From positions 85,764,862 to 85,828,861 of the forward strand of contig CM035166.1 in assembly GCA_020205615.1 (NCBI GenBank): a stretch of 64,000 nt of DNA. Reading direction: 5' to 3'. Below the pieces are notes generated by a model. That model had not been told where the DNA came from. It did not search any database and worked only from the letters and a program-made list of their open reading frames with translations. Positions 54,512-64,000 of the stretch are shown in pieces; positions within the stretch are counted from its first letter, which is position 1, and each line of letters starts with the position of its first letter. Origin of the DNA: Panax quinquefolius. Taxonomy: Eukaryota > Streptophyta > Magnoliopsida > Apiales > Araliaceae. The translations under genes were made by a program, and so were the position numbers.

Positions 54512-54516
54512 TTGTC
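54512..54516. repeat. Presumed TSD of Tk7, left copy
   Basis: TTGTC stands before TGTGACGCCCCC. The right copy lies beyond the window, so this is unproved. Confidence 0.35.
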
Positions 54517-56921
54517 TGTGACGCCCCCAAAATTAGGTATACATCACCCATCTTGAGTCGCCAGATACATGGTACAGAATTCAAATATAACTTAATAATA
54601 CAACCGCATGGTGTAATAACGCGATAAAGCATAAACTGTGAGTTTGAATACAAATATTGCCTACTAGAGAGTATACAAACTCAAATGGAGTCCTCATTAC
54701 AATTATTATCACACTATTTCACAGAATAGTGAGGACTACTAATGCACCATCTAGGACCATCACTCCGTTCCCCGACTCGTTCCAGCTATATTCTTATTTA
54801 GTGAAGAGAATAGTGAAAGAAAGGGTGAGCTCAACTAGCCCAGTAAGAAATATTATGACAAAGATAATGCAGAATATATTATCATTAGCCTTAAACAGTG
54901 TTAAACTGATACAATATAACAAACATCAAGTTTAAGCTGCGGTGAACAAGCAATCCATTAAAAGAGTCAAGTAGAGAATAAAATCTACTATCTTTTATGA
55001 TTTAAAAGGTTTTTCATCACTTTTATCGCTGGGACTCAGCTTAATAAATAATCCACATCATCGAATCACCTCTGCACTACGGCCAAGGATATTCTTTAGT
55101 ATCACGACCACAATTATCCATGCACTACGGGCCAAGAATATTTGTGTATTTATTAATGGTCATGATCATGCCATAAAACAATTCATCTTTGCACCCTTGG
55201 CCGAAGAGAATCCATAGCCATAATAATACCAAAAACTGTCCATCAATGCACTACGGGCCAATGAGGACTTTTTCCACATCATTTGTAACATTACGGTCAT
55301 GATTATACTGAATAATCCCTTGTCATAATCAAGAATTAATTTATCCAAAAACCAATAACGTCCAAATTGTCAACATGATACTGCATTGTGGAGTAAAGTT
55401 CAAGAATGCTCAGAAGAATATTTCCATGAAAAGATACTGGATGAAGCGCAAATATCAAGGATATTCCACTAATTTCATGGAGTATAGAAGTCAAAGTTTT
55501 AACCAACTGAGTATAATAAAGAATGAAATAACAAAAGAAATCACCAGGCATGTGATAGACCACACAGGCAGGTTATTCCAACAGAATAATAAATAACGGA
55601 ACTAGGTCAGGCGAAATTCGCACCAACAGGATGTTCCAACAGAATAAACAAAATGGAATAACAACAGAAATCACCATGCATGCGGTACTTCGTATAGACA
55701 GGTTATTCCAACAGAATACTAAATAACGGAACCAGGTCCGACGTAAAACGCACAGATAGGATATTTCAACAGAATAATAAAGAATGGAACTAGGTCCGGC
55801 GTAAAATGCACAGACAGGATATTCCAACAGAATAATAAAGACGGAATAATAGAAGAATGTCACCAAGTATAGGTAGCCCGCGTATACTGGTTATTCCAAC
55901 AGAATAATAAATAATGGAATAACATAAGTTCTCTTCATGAATACAAAAGAATAACACCCCTTACGAGTACAATAAATAATATTCCCTACCTTAAGAAGAA
56001 GAGTACTGGATATAGAAGTAGTGAAGTAGCAGAACACTTTTCTTCTTTCTCTCTATAGTTTCTCTCTCTAGAGTTTCAGTGAATTCGTAAGAAATAATGA
56101 AGGAATGAGCTTCTATTTATAGAAAAATGGATGCGATAAGTAACTAACTCATGAACGGTCCAGATTGATTTACTTTAATCGACGGTCCATATTTAAAGAA
56201 AAATCTTTTAAATAAAATATAATATATTCTATTTATAATCTAATAAAACGAATAACTTTATAAAAGCTTTTACTATACAAATACTGCGAAGGCACCATGC
56301 ATAATAAAATATAATATATTCTAATTATTGTCTAATAAAACATATAACTTTATAAAAGTATACATTTTTATATAAAAGATTTTACTATGCAAAACACTAT
56401 GCGTGCACTATACAACACTATGCATAATAAAATATAAAATATTCTATTTATAGAATAACTTTATAAAAGTATTACATTTTATATAAAAGTTTTTTCGCTT
56501 TTATTACATTAATAATACCAATAAAACAAAACCGGTTTGACTTATCACATAAGCATCAATAATCAATACCTGGTACTTCTCTTTGCAACTACGCCAGATT
56601 CTTGTACTTTTAACACCGGGTGTTTCAACAGGTAACGGTAAAACTTCCGTCGTTATTTTCATAAAGTAATTTTTTTCGTTTTCTCAATCCGACAATAATT
56701 TCGTTGTGGGGTCCACCAATGATTGTGCCTTTGTACGAATATTCCCTACTAAAATGAATATTCCCCGACCAATTGAATATTATATAACAACTTGCGTACT
56801 TTGCAAAATTTATAAATATTACCCACAACTATAACACTATCTCAAATCCACACCAAAATATTCAAAAAAAAAATATTTCGAGAAAATTAAATATTTATTC
56901 ATAAAAATCTGGAGTCTCACA
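54517..56921 (-). repeat. Tk7 3' LTR
   Basis: It starts (minus) TGTGAGACTCC at 56921 and ends GGGGGCGTCACA at 54517. It contains GTAGTGCAT units (55065-55330), unit array (55560-55920), TATA (56114), and GCATAGTG repeats (56270-56430). Confidence 0.85.
56114..56121 (-). promoter_or_regulatory. TATA box of the Tk7 3' LTR
   Basis: TATAAATAGAAGC on the minus strand in the family position. Confidence 0.55.
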
Positions 56922-56936
56922 ATCTCCCCTCCTTAT
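56922..56936 (-). other. Polypurine tract of Tk7
   Basis: CATAAGGAGGGGAGAT on the minus strand directly before the 3' LTR. Confidence 0.75.
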
Positions 56937-57654
56937 GAAATTTCACCCTCGAAATTTACGTACGTACCTGGTATGCCGAACAGGTGAGGATAACTTGACT
57001 TCACTTCAAATTATAACTTTTGAGGTATAACCTTTGAGCGTCGAATATGATCCTTCTTATCCAAGATGTTAACACGTATCTCCTCATACGTTAAATCTTC
57101 TGCTATCTCGTCCAGTTCTAAATTAATAATGTGGTTTGGGTCGTCCACATATTTACGTAACATCGATACGTTAAAAACATTATGAATACGCGACATACTT
57201 AGTGGTAAAACGAGTCTATAAGCCACAGTTCCTACTCGATCGAGGATTTCAAATGGGCCAATTAAATCGAGGGTTGAGATTTCCTCTCTTCGTCGATTCT
57301 TGCTTCTAGAATAACGCCCTCTTGAACCTTCTTCTTCACATTCATCAGCTCCAGGTGTGTAGCTTGAGCGACTTTAACTTTATCGATTAAAGTTGATTCT
57401 ACTCGTATATTCGTTATCTTCACGTGGGTCCCTAGATTCTTTAACTCTATCTTCATCACTTGTAAGTTATACGAAATGAGTCTTTGTGTTAACAATATCG
57501 CACTCATAAACGCATCCGATCTTCTACTCAACACGTCAGCTACAACATTCGCTTTCCCACAATGGTATTGAATGGTACGATCGTAATCTTCAACAGCTTG
57601 AGTCAACGTCTTTGGCACGTTATACGTTCATTTTAGTTGAAGAAATATTTGATG
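56937..57654 (-). pseudogene. Tk7 RNase H tail joined to integrase C-terminus
   Basis: 57262-57618 is an open piece: [67 protein letters not shown], then directly RKSQPSI from the GKLNPRF region, the same junction as Tk4. 57011-57226 holds YRLVLPLSMSRIHNVFNVSM and the ILDKKDHIRRSKVIP start of the chromodomain; the VLWRNH core is lost by a further small deletion. Integrase catalytic core and zinc finger are absent. Confidence 0.85.
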
Positions 57655-57779
57655 GTTTTAGAAATGGGTTTTGTACTAGGGTCAATACAAAATTCGATTT
57701 CACGCTCTAGGGGTAGGCTAAGAAGACTTCAAGAATACGTCAGGAAATTTATTAACAATAGAAATATCATTCAAAGCTG
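57655..57779 (-). pseudogene. Tk7 RT start and deletion junction
   Basis: It encodes the PERE.EFCID and TKPISKT segment of RT followed at once by KYFFN of RNase H. The junction is the same as in Tk4 (19535-19545). Confidence 0.75.
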
Positions 57780-57925
57780 TGACCCTCATCAAAGACTTGG
57801 ATAGTACGTCACATTGATACCTATCAACTAGCCATCATCATTCACGACATCGCCTATAGAAAGTCTGGCTTTGGTGCATTCCACACAAGAAAGTCAACAA
57901 CGAAAGGACCGGGGCTCTTTACTTA
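57780..57925 (-). other. Foreign insert shared with Tk4
   Basis: 146 bases, homologous to 19222-19417, missing 49 bases between two GGTATCA words that in Tk4 include the PBS-like sequence. The deletion between short direct repeats is visible by comparison. Confidence 0.7.
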
Positions 57926-58340
57926 TGGCTTGATATGACAATGATTGACTTTAGTGGTTTGGTTTCTTGAATTCGCATAACAGGTTGGTTAGGAATATGA
58001 AAGCTAACAACCTTACGAAAAGCATGATAAGTAGTTACCAATCGATTCCTAAAATCGCATCAAAGGAAAGTATTTTCAAAGAGACAAGATCAACACGTAA
58101 CGTGAAAGTGTTGATTTGAACAAGATTTATAAATATTGGAGGTAACGAAGGTTTCTCTGAACTGAGTTTAAACAAATATATCAAAGTCTAACTTCTCCGG
58201 AGTTAACTTCAAACATTGAACACAACTAGGTGAAATAAAAGAGTAAGTAGAACCGGAATTTAACACGGTATAGACTTCGCAAGAGTTTATGACTAACATA
58301 CCCGTGATAATTTTATTCAGGTTCCTCGTCACAAAAAAAA
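57926..58340 (-). pseudogene. Tk7 protease remnant
   Basis: The active-site region reads LNSGSTYSFIS (Asp to Asn, in the codon AAT) near 58260-58225. TPEKLTSEKL, SLKILSFDAILGIDW are found in pieces. Frame breaks are frequent. The Asp-to-Asn change is shared with Tk4, another sign of common descent. Confidence 0.7.
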
Positions 58341-59508
58341 ATGCTCTCTCTTAAACTATCGGCTTTGGCTTGTCTGGGACATCCTTTGGCATCACTATCC
58401 CAGCTGGAATTGACTTCACCATACGATAAAATCGAGCTAGGTGACCTTCTCTTCCGCAATTAAAACACGTTTTGGATTACTGCATACAGTTTGGATGGAT
58501 GTGTCCCTCCTGTCCGCATTTGAAACATACGACCGGTGGTCATTCTTCTTCCTTTGAAATGGGTACTGGTGCGGACGTCTTTACATCATTGTTGAACCTT
58601 CTCTTCTTAAAATGTCCATTCTTATTGTTTTGGACATGATTACTACGGAAGTGGTTACCATTTCTGACATGTTGATTCCCTCCATGCTTATTATCATCGC
58701 TTTGATGACTGTTATCACCGGTATTATCATTTTATCGGCTGCTCTCTTTTGGTTTGATTGACTCATTATCGCGCTCCATTAACTGAGCCATATTAAGAAC
58801 ATCTGAATACAAACACAGTTTATGAGAAATAAGATATTGACGTATCTCCAGTTTCAAACCTCTTAAAAACATTCGCCTCATTCGCTCCTCATTATCGACC
58901 AAATGGGATGCAAACCGGGATAACTCCGCAAATTTAGCCTCGTATTGCGACACGGTCATATTGTTTTGTTCTAACTTGATAAACTCCACCTCTTTTATGT
59001 GACGAATACTCTCGGGAAAGTACTTGTCATTGAACAGCTCTTGGAACTTCTCCCTAGACATCTTGAGTGCGTCAAGCTGGGTACGTTTTACAGATTTCCA
59101 CTAGTGATCTGCCTCTTCACGCAACATAAAGGTGGCGAAGGCAACCTTTTGCTCCTCGGAGCATCCCAAAACATCAAATATCTTGGTGATCTGCTTTAAC
59201 CACGTCTCTGCCTTAAGTGGTTCTGGCTTTCCCAAAAACTCCGGTGGTCCCAGCTCCTTGAATTGCTTAGCGGTGACCAACCGTGGGTTGCCATTGTTTC
59301 CTCCTGCATTATGAACAGGAGCCGCCTTCACCTAATGTTGCATGAATTCTAAAAAGCTCTTAAACATACCGTCGTTCGTCAATTGATCAGTGTTGCTGTT
59401 TACAGGAGGATTATCGCCATCCTATTGCACATTGTCCTGATTATTGATCTGTGGAGACTCAACAGTCTCCTGTGCTCCATTGCTTATCTCAACATTTTCA
59501 GATGCCAT
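58341..59508 (-). pseudogene. Tk7 gag
   Basis: The start ATGGCATCTGAAAATG is at 59508. Stops lie near codon 29 (TAG for CAG), before VKAAPVHNAGG (59331) and at DH-stop-W (59101). Well conserved parts: RLVTAKQFKELGPPEFLGKP, KQITKIFDVLGCSEEQKV, FQELFNDKYFPESIRHIKEV, NMTVSQYEAKFAELSRFASH, RMFLRGLKLEIRQYLISHKL. Two knuckles near 58530-58430: CFKCGQEGHIHPNC is complete, the second (CFNCGREGHLARFY) lost its last Cys. Only one copy of the 32-codon repeat seen in Tk4 is present. Confidence 0.85.
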
Positions 59509-59517
59509 TTTTAAATA

Positions 59518-59533
59518 CTGCCACAAAACAAGG
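59518..59533 (-). promoter_or_regulatory. Splice-acceptor-like site before Tk7 gag
   Basis: TTGTTTTGTGGCAG on the minus strand ends ten bases before the gag ATG, the same arrangement as in Tk4 (17501-17514). In Tk1 and Tk8 the AG is lost (GTGGCG). Confidence 0.4.
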
Positions 59534-59680
59534 GTTAATAACATATCACATATTATCTCTATACTCTGACCGACCAATTAAATACCAAATAAACTTAGGT
59601 AGGTCATACTAGTGAAGGAATTCCCCGTCTCTCCCCTCCTAGTTCTATTCTCACATCCTAGCCAGGGATCATATCCCTAA

Positions 59681-59692
59681 GCTTTGATACCA
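59681..59692 (-). other. Primer binding site of Tk7
   Basis: TGGTATCAAAGC on the minus strand, two bases after the LTR end. Confidence 0.85.
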
Positions 59693-59694
59693 AC

Positions 59695-60486
59695 TGTGAA
59701 GCCCCCAAAATTAGGTATACATCACCCATCTTGAATCATGGGATACATGGTATGTAATTGAAATACAACTTAATAATACAACCGCCAGGTGCAATACGAC
59801 AAAACATAAACTGTGAGTTTGAATACAAATATTGCCTGCTAGAGAGTATACAAACTCAAAAGGAGTCCTCATTACAATTATTATCACACTATTTCATAGA
59901 ATAGTGAGGACTACTAATGCACCATCTAGGACCATAACTCCGTTCGCCGACTTGTTCCAGCTATATTCTCATTTCCTGAAGAGAATATTGAAAGAAAGGG
60001 TGAGCTCAACTAGCCCAGAAAGAAATATTATGACTAAGATAATGCAGAATAAAATATCATTAGCCTTAAACAGTGTTTAACTGATACAATATAACAAACA
60101 TCAAGTTTAACTGCAGCGGAACAAGCAATCCATTAAAAGAGTCAAATAGAGAATAAAATCTACTATCTTTTATGATTTAAAAGGTTTTCATCACTTTTAT
60201 TCATGGGACTCGACAATAAATAATCCACATCATTGAATCACCCCTGCACTACGGCCAAGGATATTCTTTAGTATCATGACCACAATTATCCATGCACTAC
60301 GGGCCAAGAATATTTGCGTATTCATTAATGGTTATGATCATGCCATAAAACAATTCATCTTTGCACCCTTGGCCGAAGAGAATCCATAGCCATAATCATA
60401 CCAAAAACAGTCCATCAATGCACTACGGGCCAATGAGAACTTTTTCCACATCATTTGTAACATTACGGTCATGATTATACCGAATA
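59695..60486 (-). repeat. Tk7 5' LTR, U5 side only
   Basis: It ends (minus) GGGGGCTTCACA at 59695 (the C of CGTCACA changed) and is colinear with 54517-55320. At 60486 it is interrupted by the Tk8 LTR; the remainder should lie to the right of the window. Confidence 0.8.
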
Positions 60487-61163
60487 TGTAAGACCCCAAC
60501 TTTTATAAATAAAGATGAATTTTTTATAAATATTATTTTTGAATATTATGGAATAAATTTGATATAATGTTATAGTTGTGGGTAATATTTATAAATTTTG
60601 CAAAGTAAGCAAGTTGTTATAAAATATTCGTTTGGTCGGGGAATATTCTTTTTGTCGGGGAATATTCATACGACGGCTCAAACATTGGTGGACCCCACAA
60701 CGGAAGTATTGTCGTAGTTAGAAAACGACAAAATTATCTTTCTATAAAAATAACGGTAGAGGTGTTACCGTTAAAACTGTTAAACTACCCTGTGGTAAAA
60801 GTATAGTAATACGCGTGGTTGCATAGTAGCACACGGTATTGATTATTGATGCTTACGTGAGAAGTCACTTAGCTATACTCAATTATTCTTCTGATAATTC
60901 TTGCATCATATCTCTTATATTATTGATTCAATTATTGTCACAAGATTATCATCGTATAATATGTTATATTATTAATTGAGACGACAAGTTATAAATGATT
61001 AATAATTGTTGAAAGATTAAAAATGTGTTGATTAAAAATAAAATGATTTGTGGTAATATTTATTGATCCTTGATGTATATAAAGTACATTATGAGGCGTT
61101 TGTGGTAAGTTTGATTATTTTATGGGGGGCCCATATGTCATCATCTAAGAGTCTCTTAAATCG

Positions 61164-61535
61164 ATAGTATTTACCAACCGTCAATAGTAATTACCTTTGT
61201 GAATAGTAATTACCTTCGTCAATAGTATTTACCTTCGTCAATAGTAACTACCTTCTTCAATAGTATTTACCTTCGTCAATAGTAATTACCTTCTTCAATA
61301 GTAATTACCTTCATCAATAGTATTTACCTTCGTCAATAGTAATTACCTTTGTGAATAGTAATTACCTTCGTCAATAGTATTTACCTTCATCAATAGTAAT
61401 TACCTTTGTGAATAGTAATTACCTCCGTCAATAGTATTTACCTTCGTCAATAGTAATTACCTTCTTCAATAGTAATTACCTTCGTCAATAGTAATTACAT
61501 TCGTCAATAGTAATTACCCCTTCGCAAATAGTAGT
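61164..61535 (+). repeat. 19-bp minisatellite in the Tk8 LTR
   Basis: About nineteen units of TAATTACCTTCGTCAATAG with variants TATTTACC, CTTTGTGAATAG and CTTCTTCAATAG. It lies in U3, about 140 bases before the TATA box, so it could act as a variable enhancer-like array. The core (C/G)AATAGTA links it to the minisatellites of Tk2 and Tk5. Confidence 0.9.
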
Positions 61536-61673
61536 TGTCCTTGATATTACCAAGAGTTAAGCTGCCTCTTGATGTTCCAAGGTTAATTACCCCTTCACAA
61601 ATAGTAGTTGTCTCTTGATATTACCAAAGTCATTTTGACCTTCGTTAAGACCAAGAGCCACCCTCAGTTTTTC

Positions 61674-61681
61674 TATAAATA
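61674..61681 (+). promoter_or_regulatory. TATA box of the Tk8 LTR
   Basis: TATAAATAGAAAGC before the GA-rich leader in the family position. Confidence 0.6.
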
Positions 61682-61889
61682 GAAAGCTCATTCCTTCATT
61701 ATTTCTTACGAATTCATTGAAAACTCTAGAGAGAGAAACTATAGAGAGAAAGAAGAAAAGTATTCTGCTACTTCACTTTTCCAATATTCAGTTCTTCTAA
61801 GGTAAGGGGTATTATTTGTTGTACCCGTAAAGGGTATTATTTGTTGTACCCGTAAGGGGTGTTATTCTTTCTTATTCATGAAGAGAACT

Positions 61890-62310
61890 TTTGTTATTCC
61901 ATTCTTTATTATTCTGTTGGAATAACCTGTATATGCGGCATACCCTATACTTGGTGAAATCCCTCTGTTATTCCATTCTTTATTATTACATTGGAATAAC
62001 TTTGTATATCTGTGACATACCCCTATACATAATCTATATCGTGGTTTACCCTATACTTGGTGACATTCTTCTATTATTCATTTGGAACATCACATGCGTG
62101 TGTTTTTACAGGACACTGGTTAAATCTTTATTATTATTACATTTGAACATCACATGCATATGTGTTTTACAGGACTGGTTCCGTCTTTATCATTACATTG
62201 GAATATCCTATCTATGTGTTTTTATCTGGGATCTGGTTCCATCTTTATTATTACTGTTGGAACATCTTGTCGGTGTGAATTTCGACTTTCGGTTCATTAT
62301 TATTATTCTA
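61890..62310 (+). repeat. Array of about 65-bp units in the Tk8 leader
   Basis: Units with CATTGGAAC or CATTTGAAC, ATCACATGCxTGTG and GGACTGGTT, as in Tk1. The 142-codon open frame across it (61891-62319) is repeat sequence without protein similarity. Confidence 0.75.
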
Positions 62311-63386
62311 TTGGAATAACTTTGTCTACATGTGAAGTACCGCATGCATGGTGATTTCCTTTGTTATTCCATTCTTTATTATACCCAATTTAGTTAAAAC
62401 TTTGACTTCTATACTCCATGAAATTAGTAGAATATTCTTGATATTTGTGTTTCATCCGAGTATCTTTTCATGGAAATATTCTTACGATCATTCTTGAATT
62501 TTACTCTACAAAGCGATATCATGTTGACAATTTGGGCGTTATTAGTTCTGAATAAATTAATTCGTGAACTTGTTTTATTGAATTATTATGTCATTGTCAT
62601 CATCCTCATGTTATATTATGTTATCTTTTGGCTTACGTGCATAGATGAATTTAGTATGATTATGACCGGGGGATCATTCGGTATAATCATGGCTTGTTAT
62701 AAATGATGTGATAAAAGTCCTCGGTGGCTTCGTAATGCGATGATGGATAGTTTTTGGTATGATTATGACCGGGGTGATTCGGTATAGTCATGACCATTGA
62801 TAATTTGATGAAAATCCTTGGCCGTAGTGGTACATGGATGATTAGATATTGTGGTTTATTCATTAAAGCGAGTCTTAGTGATAAAAATTTATGAAAACCT
62901 TTTAAAACCTAAAAGATAGTAGACTTTATTTTCTACTTGACTCTTTTAATGGATCGCATATTCATTGCAGATTAAAGCTGGTTGTCTATTGTATTTTATC
63001 GGTTTAACATTGTTGAAGACTATTGATAATTTATTCTGCATTATCTTAGTTATAATATTTCTTCTTGGGCTAGTTGAGCTCACCCTTTCTTTTCTTTGTT
63101 CTTTTGAAATGAGAATATATTTGGGACGAGTCGGGAGAGCGGAGTAATGGTCCGAGGAGGATAGCATTAGTAGTCCTCACTATTCTGTGAAATAGTGTGA
63201 TAATAATTGTAATGAGGACTCCTTTTGAGTTTGTATAATATCTAGTAGACAATATTTGTATTCAAACTCACAGTTTATGTCGTATTGTACACGATAGTTA
63301 TATTAGTAAGTTGTATTTAAATTCTGTACCATATAAGTGGCGACCCAAGATGATTGACGTATACCTAATTTTGGGGGCGTCACAGT

Positions 63387-63398
63387 TGGTATCAGAGC
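63387..63398 (+). other. Primer binding site of Tk8, perfect
   Basis: TGGTATCAGAGC, fully complementary to the initiator Met-tRNA 3' end, two bases after CACA. The best PBS in the window. Confidence 0.9.
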
Positions 63399-63570
63399 TT
63401 AGGGATATGATCCCTGGCTAAGATGCGAGACAAGAACTAGGAGGGGATAGACGGGGAATTCCTTCGCTAGTATGACCTACCTAAATTTATTTGGTATTTA
63501 ATTGGCTCATCGAGTATAGGGATAATATGTGATATGTTAATTAACCCTTGTTTTGTGGCGGTGTTTGAGA

Positions 63571-63907
63571 ATGACATCCGTAAATCTTTGAGATAAGCAA
63601 TGAAGCACATGAGAGTGTTGATTGAATTTCAAACAAAAGGTAACGACCAACAATACGATAATAATCATCTTTGGTGGCAAGCAATTTATCGAACAATGAT
63701 AACCATCGTGGGGGAAATTATCATGCTAAGAATGGTAACCACTTTGGTGGTAATCATGGCAAAGATAATAGAAGTGGAAATTGCAAGAAGAGAAGGTCAT
63801 TTAGCTCAATTTTGTTATGCACCAAAGTCAAGTCATTTGGGACGGTGGCACCAAAGGTGGATATGGACAAAACAAAGTCGTTGGTTTTAGGAAGTGCATT
63901 TTCATGA
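63571..63907 (+). pseudogene. Tk8 gag with core deletion
   Basis: The start ATGACATCCGTAAATC matches other gag starts but a stop follows at codon 7. After about 50 bases the text jumps to the Asn/Gly-rich linker (WWQAIYRTMIT in one frame, NDNHRGGNYHAKNGNHFGGN in another), so the whole capsid core (KELGPPEF to FLRGLKP) is missing. A single knuckle remnant (REGHLAQFCYA) remains at about 63790-63825. Confidence 0.8.
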
Positions 63908-64000
63908 CTTCTCAAAAGCGAGTAAACCGAACGAAGTTAGCACAGGTTAGTTAATTATAAATTGCGAAGTCTATACCTTATAAGATCTGGGTTCTACCCA
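63908..64000 (+). pseudogene. Tk8 protease start (partial)
   Basis: KPNEVSTG, INCEVYTL-like and the active-site text GATCTGGGTTCTACCCA (D-L-G-S-T) run to the window edge, out of frame with gag. The Asp codon is kept. Confidence 0.65.

Larger units (their letters stand above)
50385..54516 (-). mobile_element. Sirevirus-type copia element, 3' part
   Basis: On the minus strand: an envelope-like reading frame (54516-52133), polypurine tract (about 51926-51940) and 3' LTR (51923-50385). The LTR end CTATTCAACCCCCCCTTCTGG, reversed as CCAGAAGGGGGGGTTGAATA, and the ATAGGGGGAGAT tract are typical of plant Sireviruses. Gag, pol and the other LTR are not visible because Tk7 is inserted at 54516/54517. 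Confidence 0.65.
53305..54516 (-). pseudogene. Sirevirus envelope-like frame, acidic repeat half
   Basis: An open frame of about 404 codons from the Tk7 junction, 5'-truncated. After a basic part (SRKSKGKRKLRARQIEEPQG) comes a Lys/Glu-rich stretch and then an acidic repeat with PAEGE, TAEGEFLNSQEN, PAEGDFLNLQED, VEGEPHDISMAE (53830-54020), an E/D run (EDKEEEEDDDELV), and a conserved-looking DGYRSYLYTQMFSYRPMMAY, WDHMFWSFKEYP segment. No enzyme domain is seen. Position just before the 3' LTR suggests the Sirevirus third gene. The stop at 53305 truncates it. Confidence 0.5.
54517..60486 (-). mobile_element. Tk7: Tekay element of the same deleted lineage as Tk4, 5' LTR cut
   Basis: Minus strand: 3' LTR 54517-56921, chromodomain remnant, RNase H tail, RT start, foreign insert, protease, gag, PBS, then 792 bp of the 5' LTR until Tk8. 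It shares with Tk4 the RT-to-RNase H deletion, the integrase deletion and the insert at the same points. It is inserted in the Sirevirus. Confidence 0.85.
60487..63384 (+). repeat. Tk8 5' LTR, 2.9 kb
   Basis: It starts TGTAAGACCCC and ends GGGGGCGTCACA. CATTGGTGGACCCC is at 60685, a 19-bp minisatellite replaces much of U3 (61164-61535), then TATA (61674), donor CTAAGGTAAGGGG (61802), a 28-bp duplication of GGGTATTATTTGTTG plus TACCCGTAA (61807-61862), the unit array (61890-62310) and GTAGTG units (62640-62870). Confidence 0.85.
60487..64000 (+). mobile_element. Tk8: Tekay element, 5' LTR and gag-deleted start
   Basis: LTR 60487-63384, perfect PBS, gag start, gag remnant and the beginning of protease, running off the window. 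It is inserted in the 5' LTR of Tk7; the left flank is GAATA. Most of gag is deleted, so it is also non-autonomous. Confidence 0.85.

Noticed and set aside
61164..61535. Regular repeat array considered as CRISPR
   Set aside because: Plant DNA; units are directly adjacent 19-bp repeats without unique spacers.
61891..62319. 142-codon open frame in the Tk8 LTR
   Set aside because: It is the same repeat array; length comes from lack of stops in the unit, and no protein similarity is seen.
1..64000. Search for tRNA and rRNA genes
   Set aside because: Only the primer-site complement of initiator Met-tRNA was found at LTR ends; no cloverleaf or rRNA-like segment was seen.

Overview
The window is plant nuclear DNA (a dicot-like, AT-rich intergenic block) made almost entirely of nested transposable elements. 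It holds no intact host gene. The plant call rests on Ty3/gypsy chromovirus polyproteins of Tekay/Del type (gag, CCHC knuckles, protease, RT, RNase H, integrase with a C-terminal chromodomain), primer sites for initiator Met-tRNA, a Sirevirus-type copia LTR, two CACTA transposon ends, a hAT-type MITE, and fragments of two plant genes (serine carboxypeptidase-like and ARGONAUTE4-clade).

Layout. I number the Tekay elements Tk1 to Tk8. 1-11204 (+): a tandem Tekay array, integrase tail / LTR / complete but frameshifted internal region / LTR (Tk1), with a 7.32-kb period. 11205-11425: Sirevirus-LTR-like scrap. 11426-30740 (+): the 3' end of Tk2, whose LTR is split by Tk3 (12443-28955, TSD TTAAT). 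Tk3 has 4.2-kb LTRs around an internal region of only about 334 bp, and its 5' LTR is split by Tk4 (14869-22681, TSD AGTAT). 30741-30913: 3' end of a CACTA element. 30914-33246: the only low-repeat stretch, with a two-exon carboxypeptidase pseudogene, a 510-bp hAT-type MITE with 8-bp TSD, and inverted repeats. 33247-33936: probable copia LTR and flank. 33937-47088 (-): Tk5, the best preserved coding copy, split by Tk6 (39360-45368, TSD AAGTT). 47089-50384: a CACTA element in the Tk5 gag carrying PIWI-domain exons of an AGO4-clade gene. 50385-54516 (-): Sirevirus 3' part. 54517-60486 (-): Tk7, truncated by Tk8 (60487 to the window end, +).

No two features form an operon or pathway. The relation between them is insertion order: in the right half copia, Tk5, CACTA, Sirevirus, Tk7 and Tk8 are successive layers; in the left half CACTA, Tk2, Tk3 and Tk4. 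Tk4 and Tk7 share the same two internal deletions and the same foreign insert, so they belong to one non-autonomous lineage that must have been moved by proteins from elsewhere. Tk5 has open frames but has lost RT and integrase catalytic residues by G-to-A type changes. Tk1 is broken mainly by small indels, many at CAG/CTG, which may be partly a sequencing artefact.

The observation most worth following is the CACTA transposon carrying the 3' end of an AGO4-type gene, a core effector of the pathway that silences such elements.
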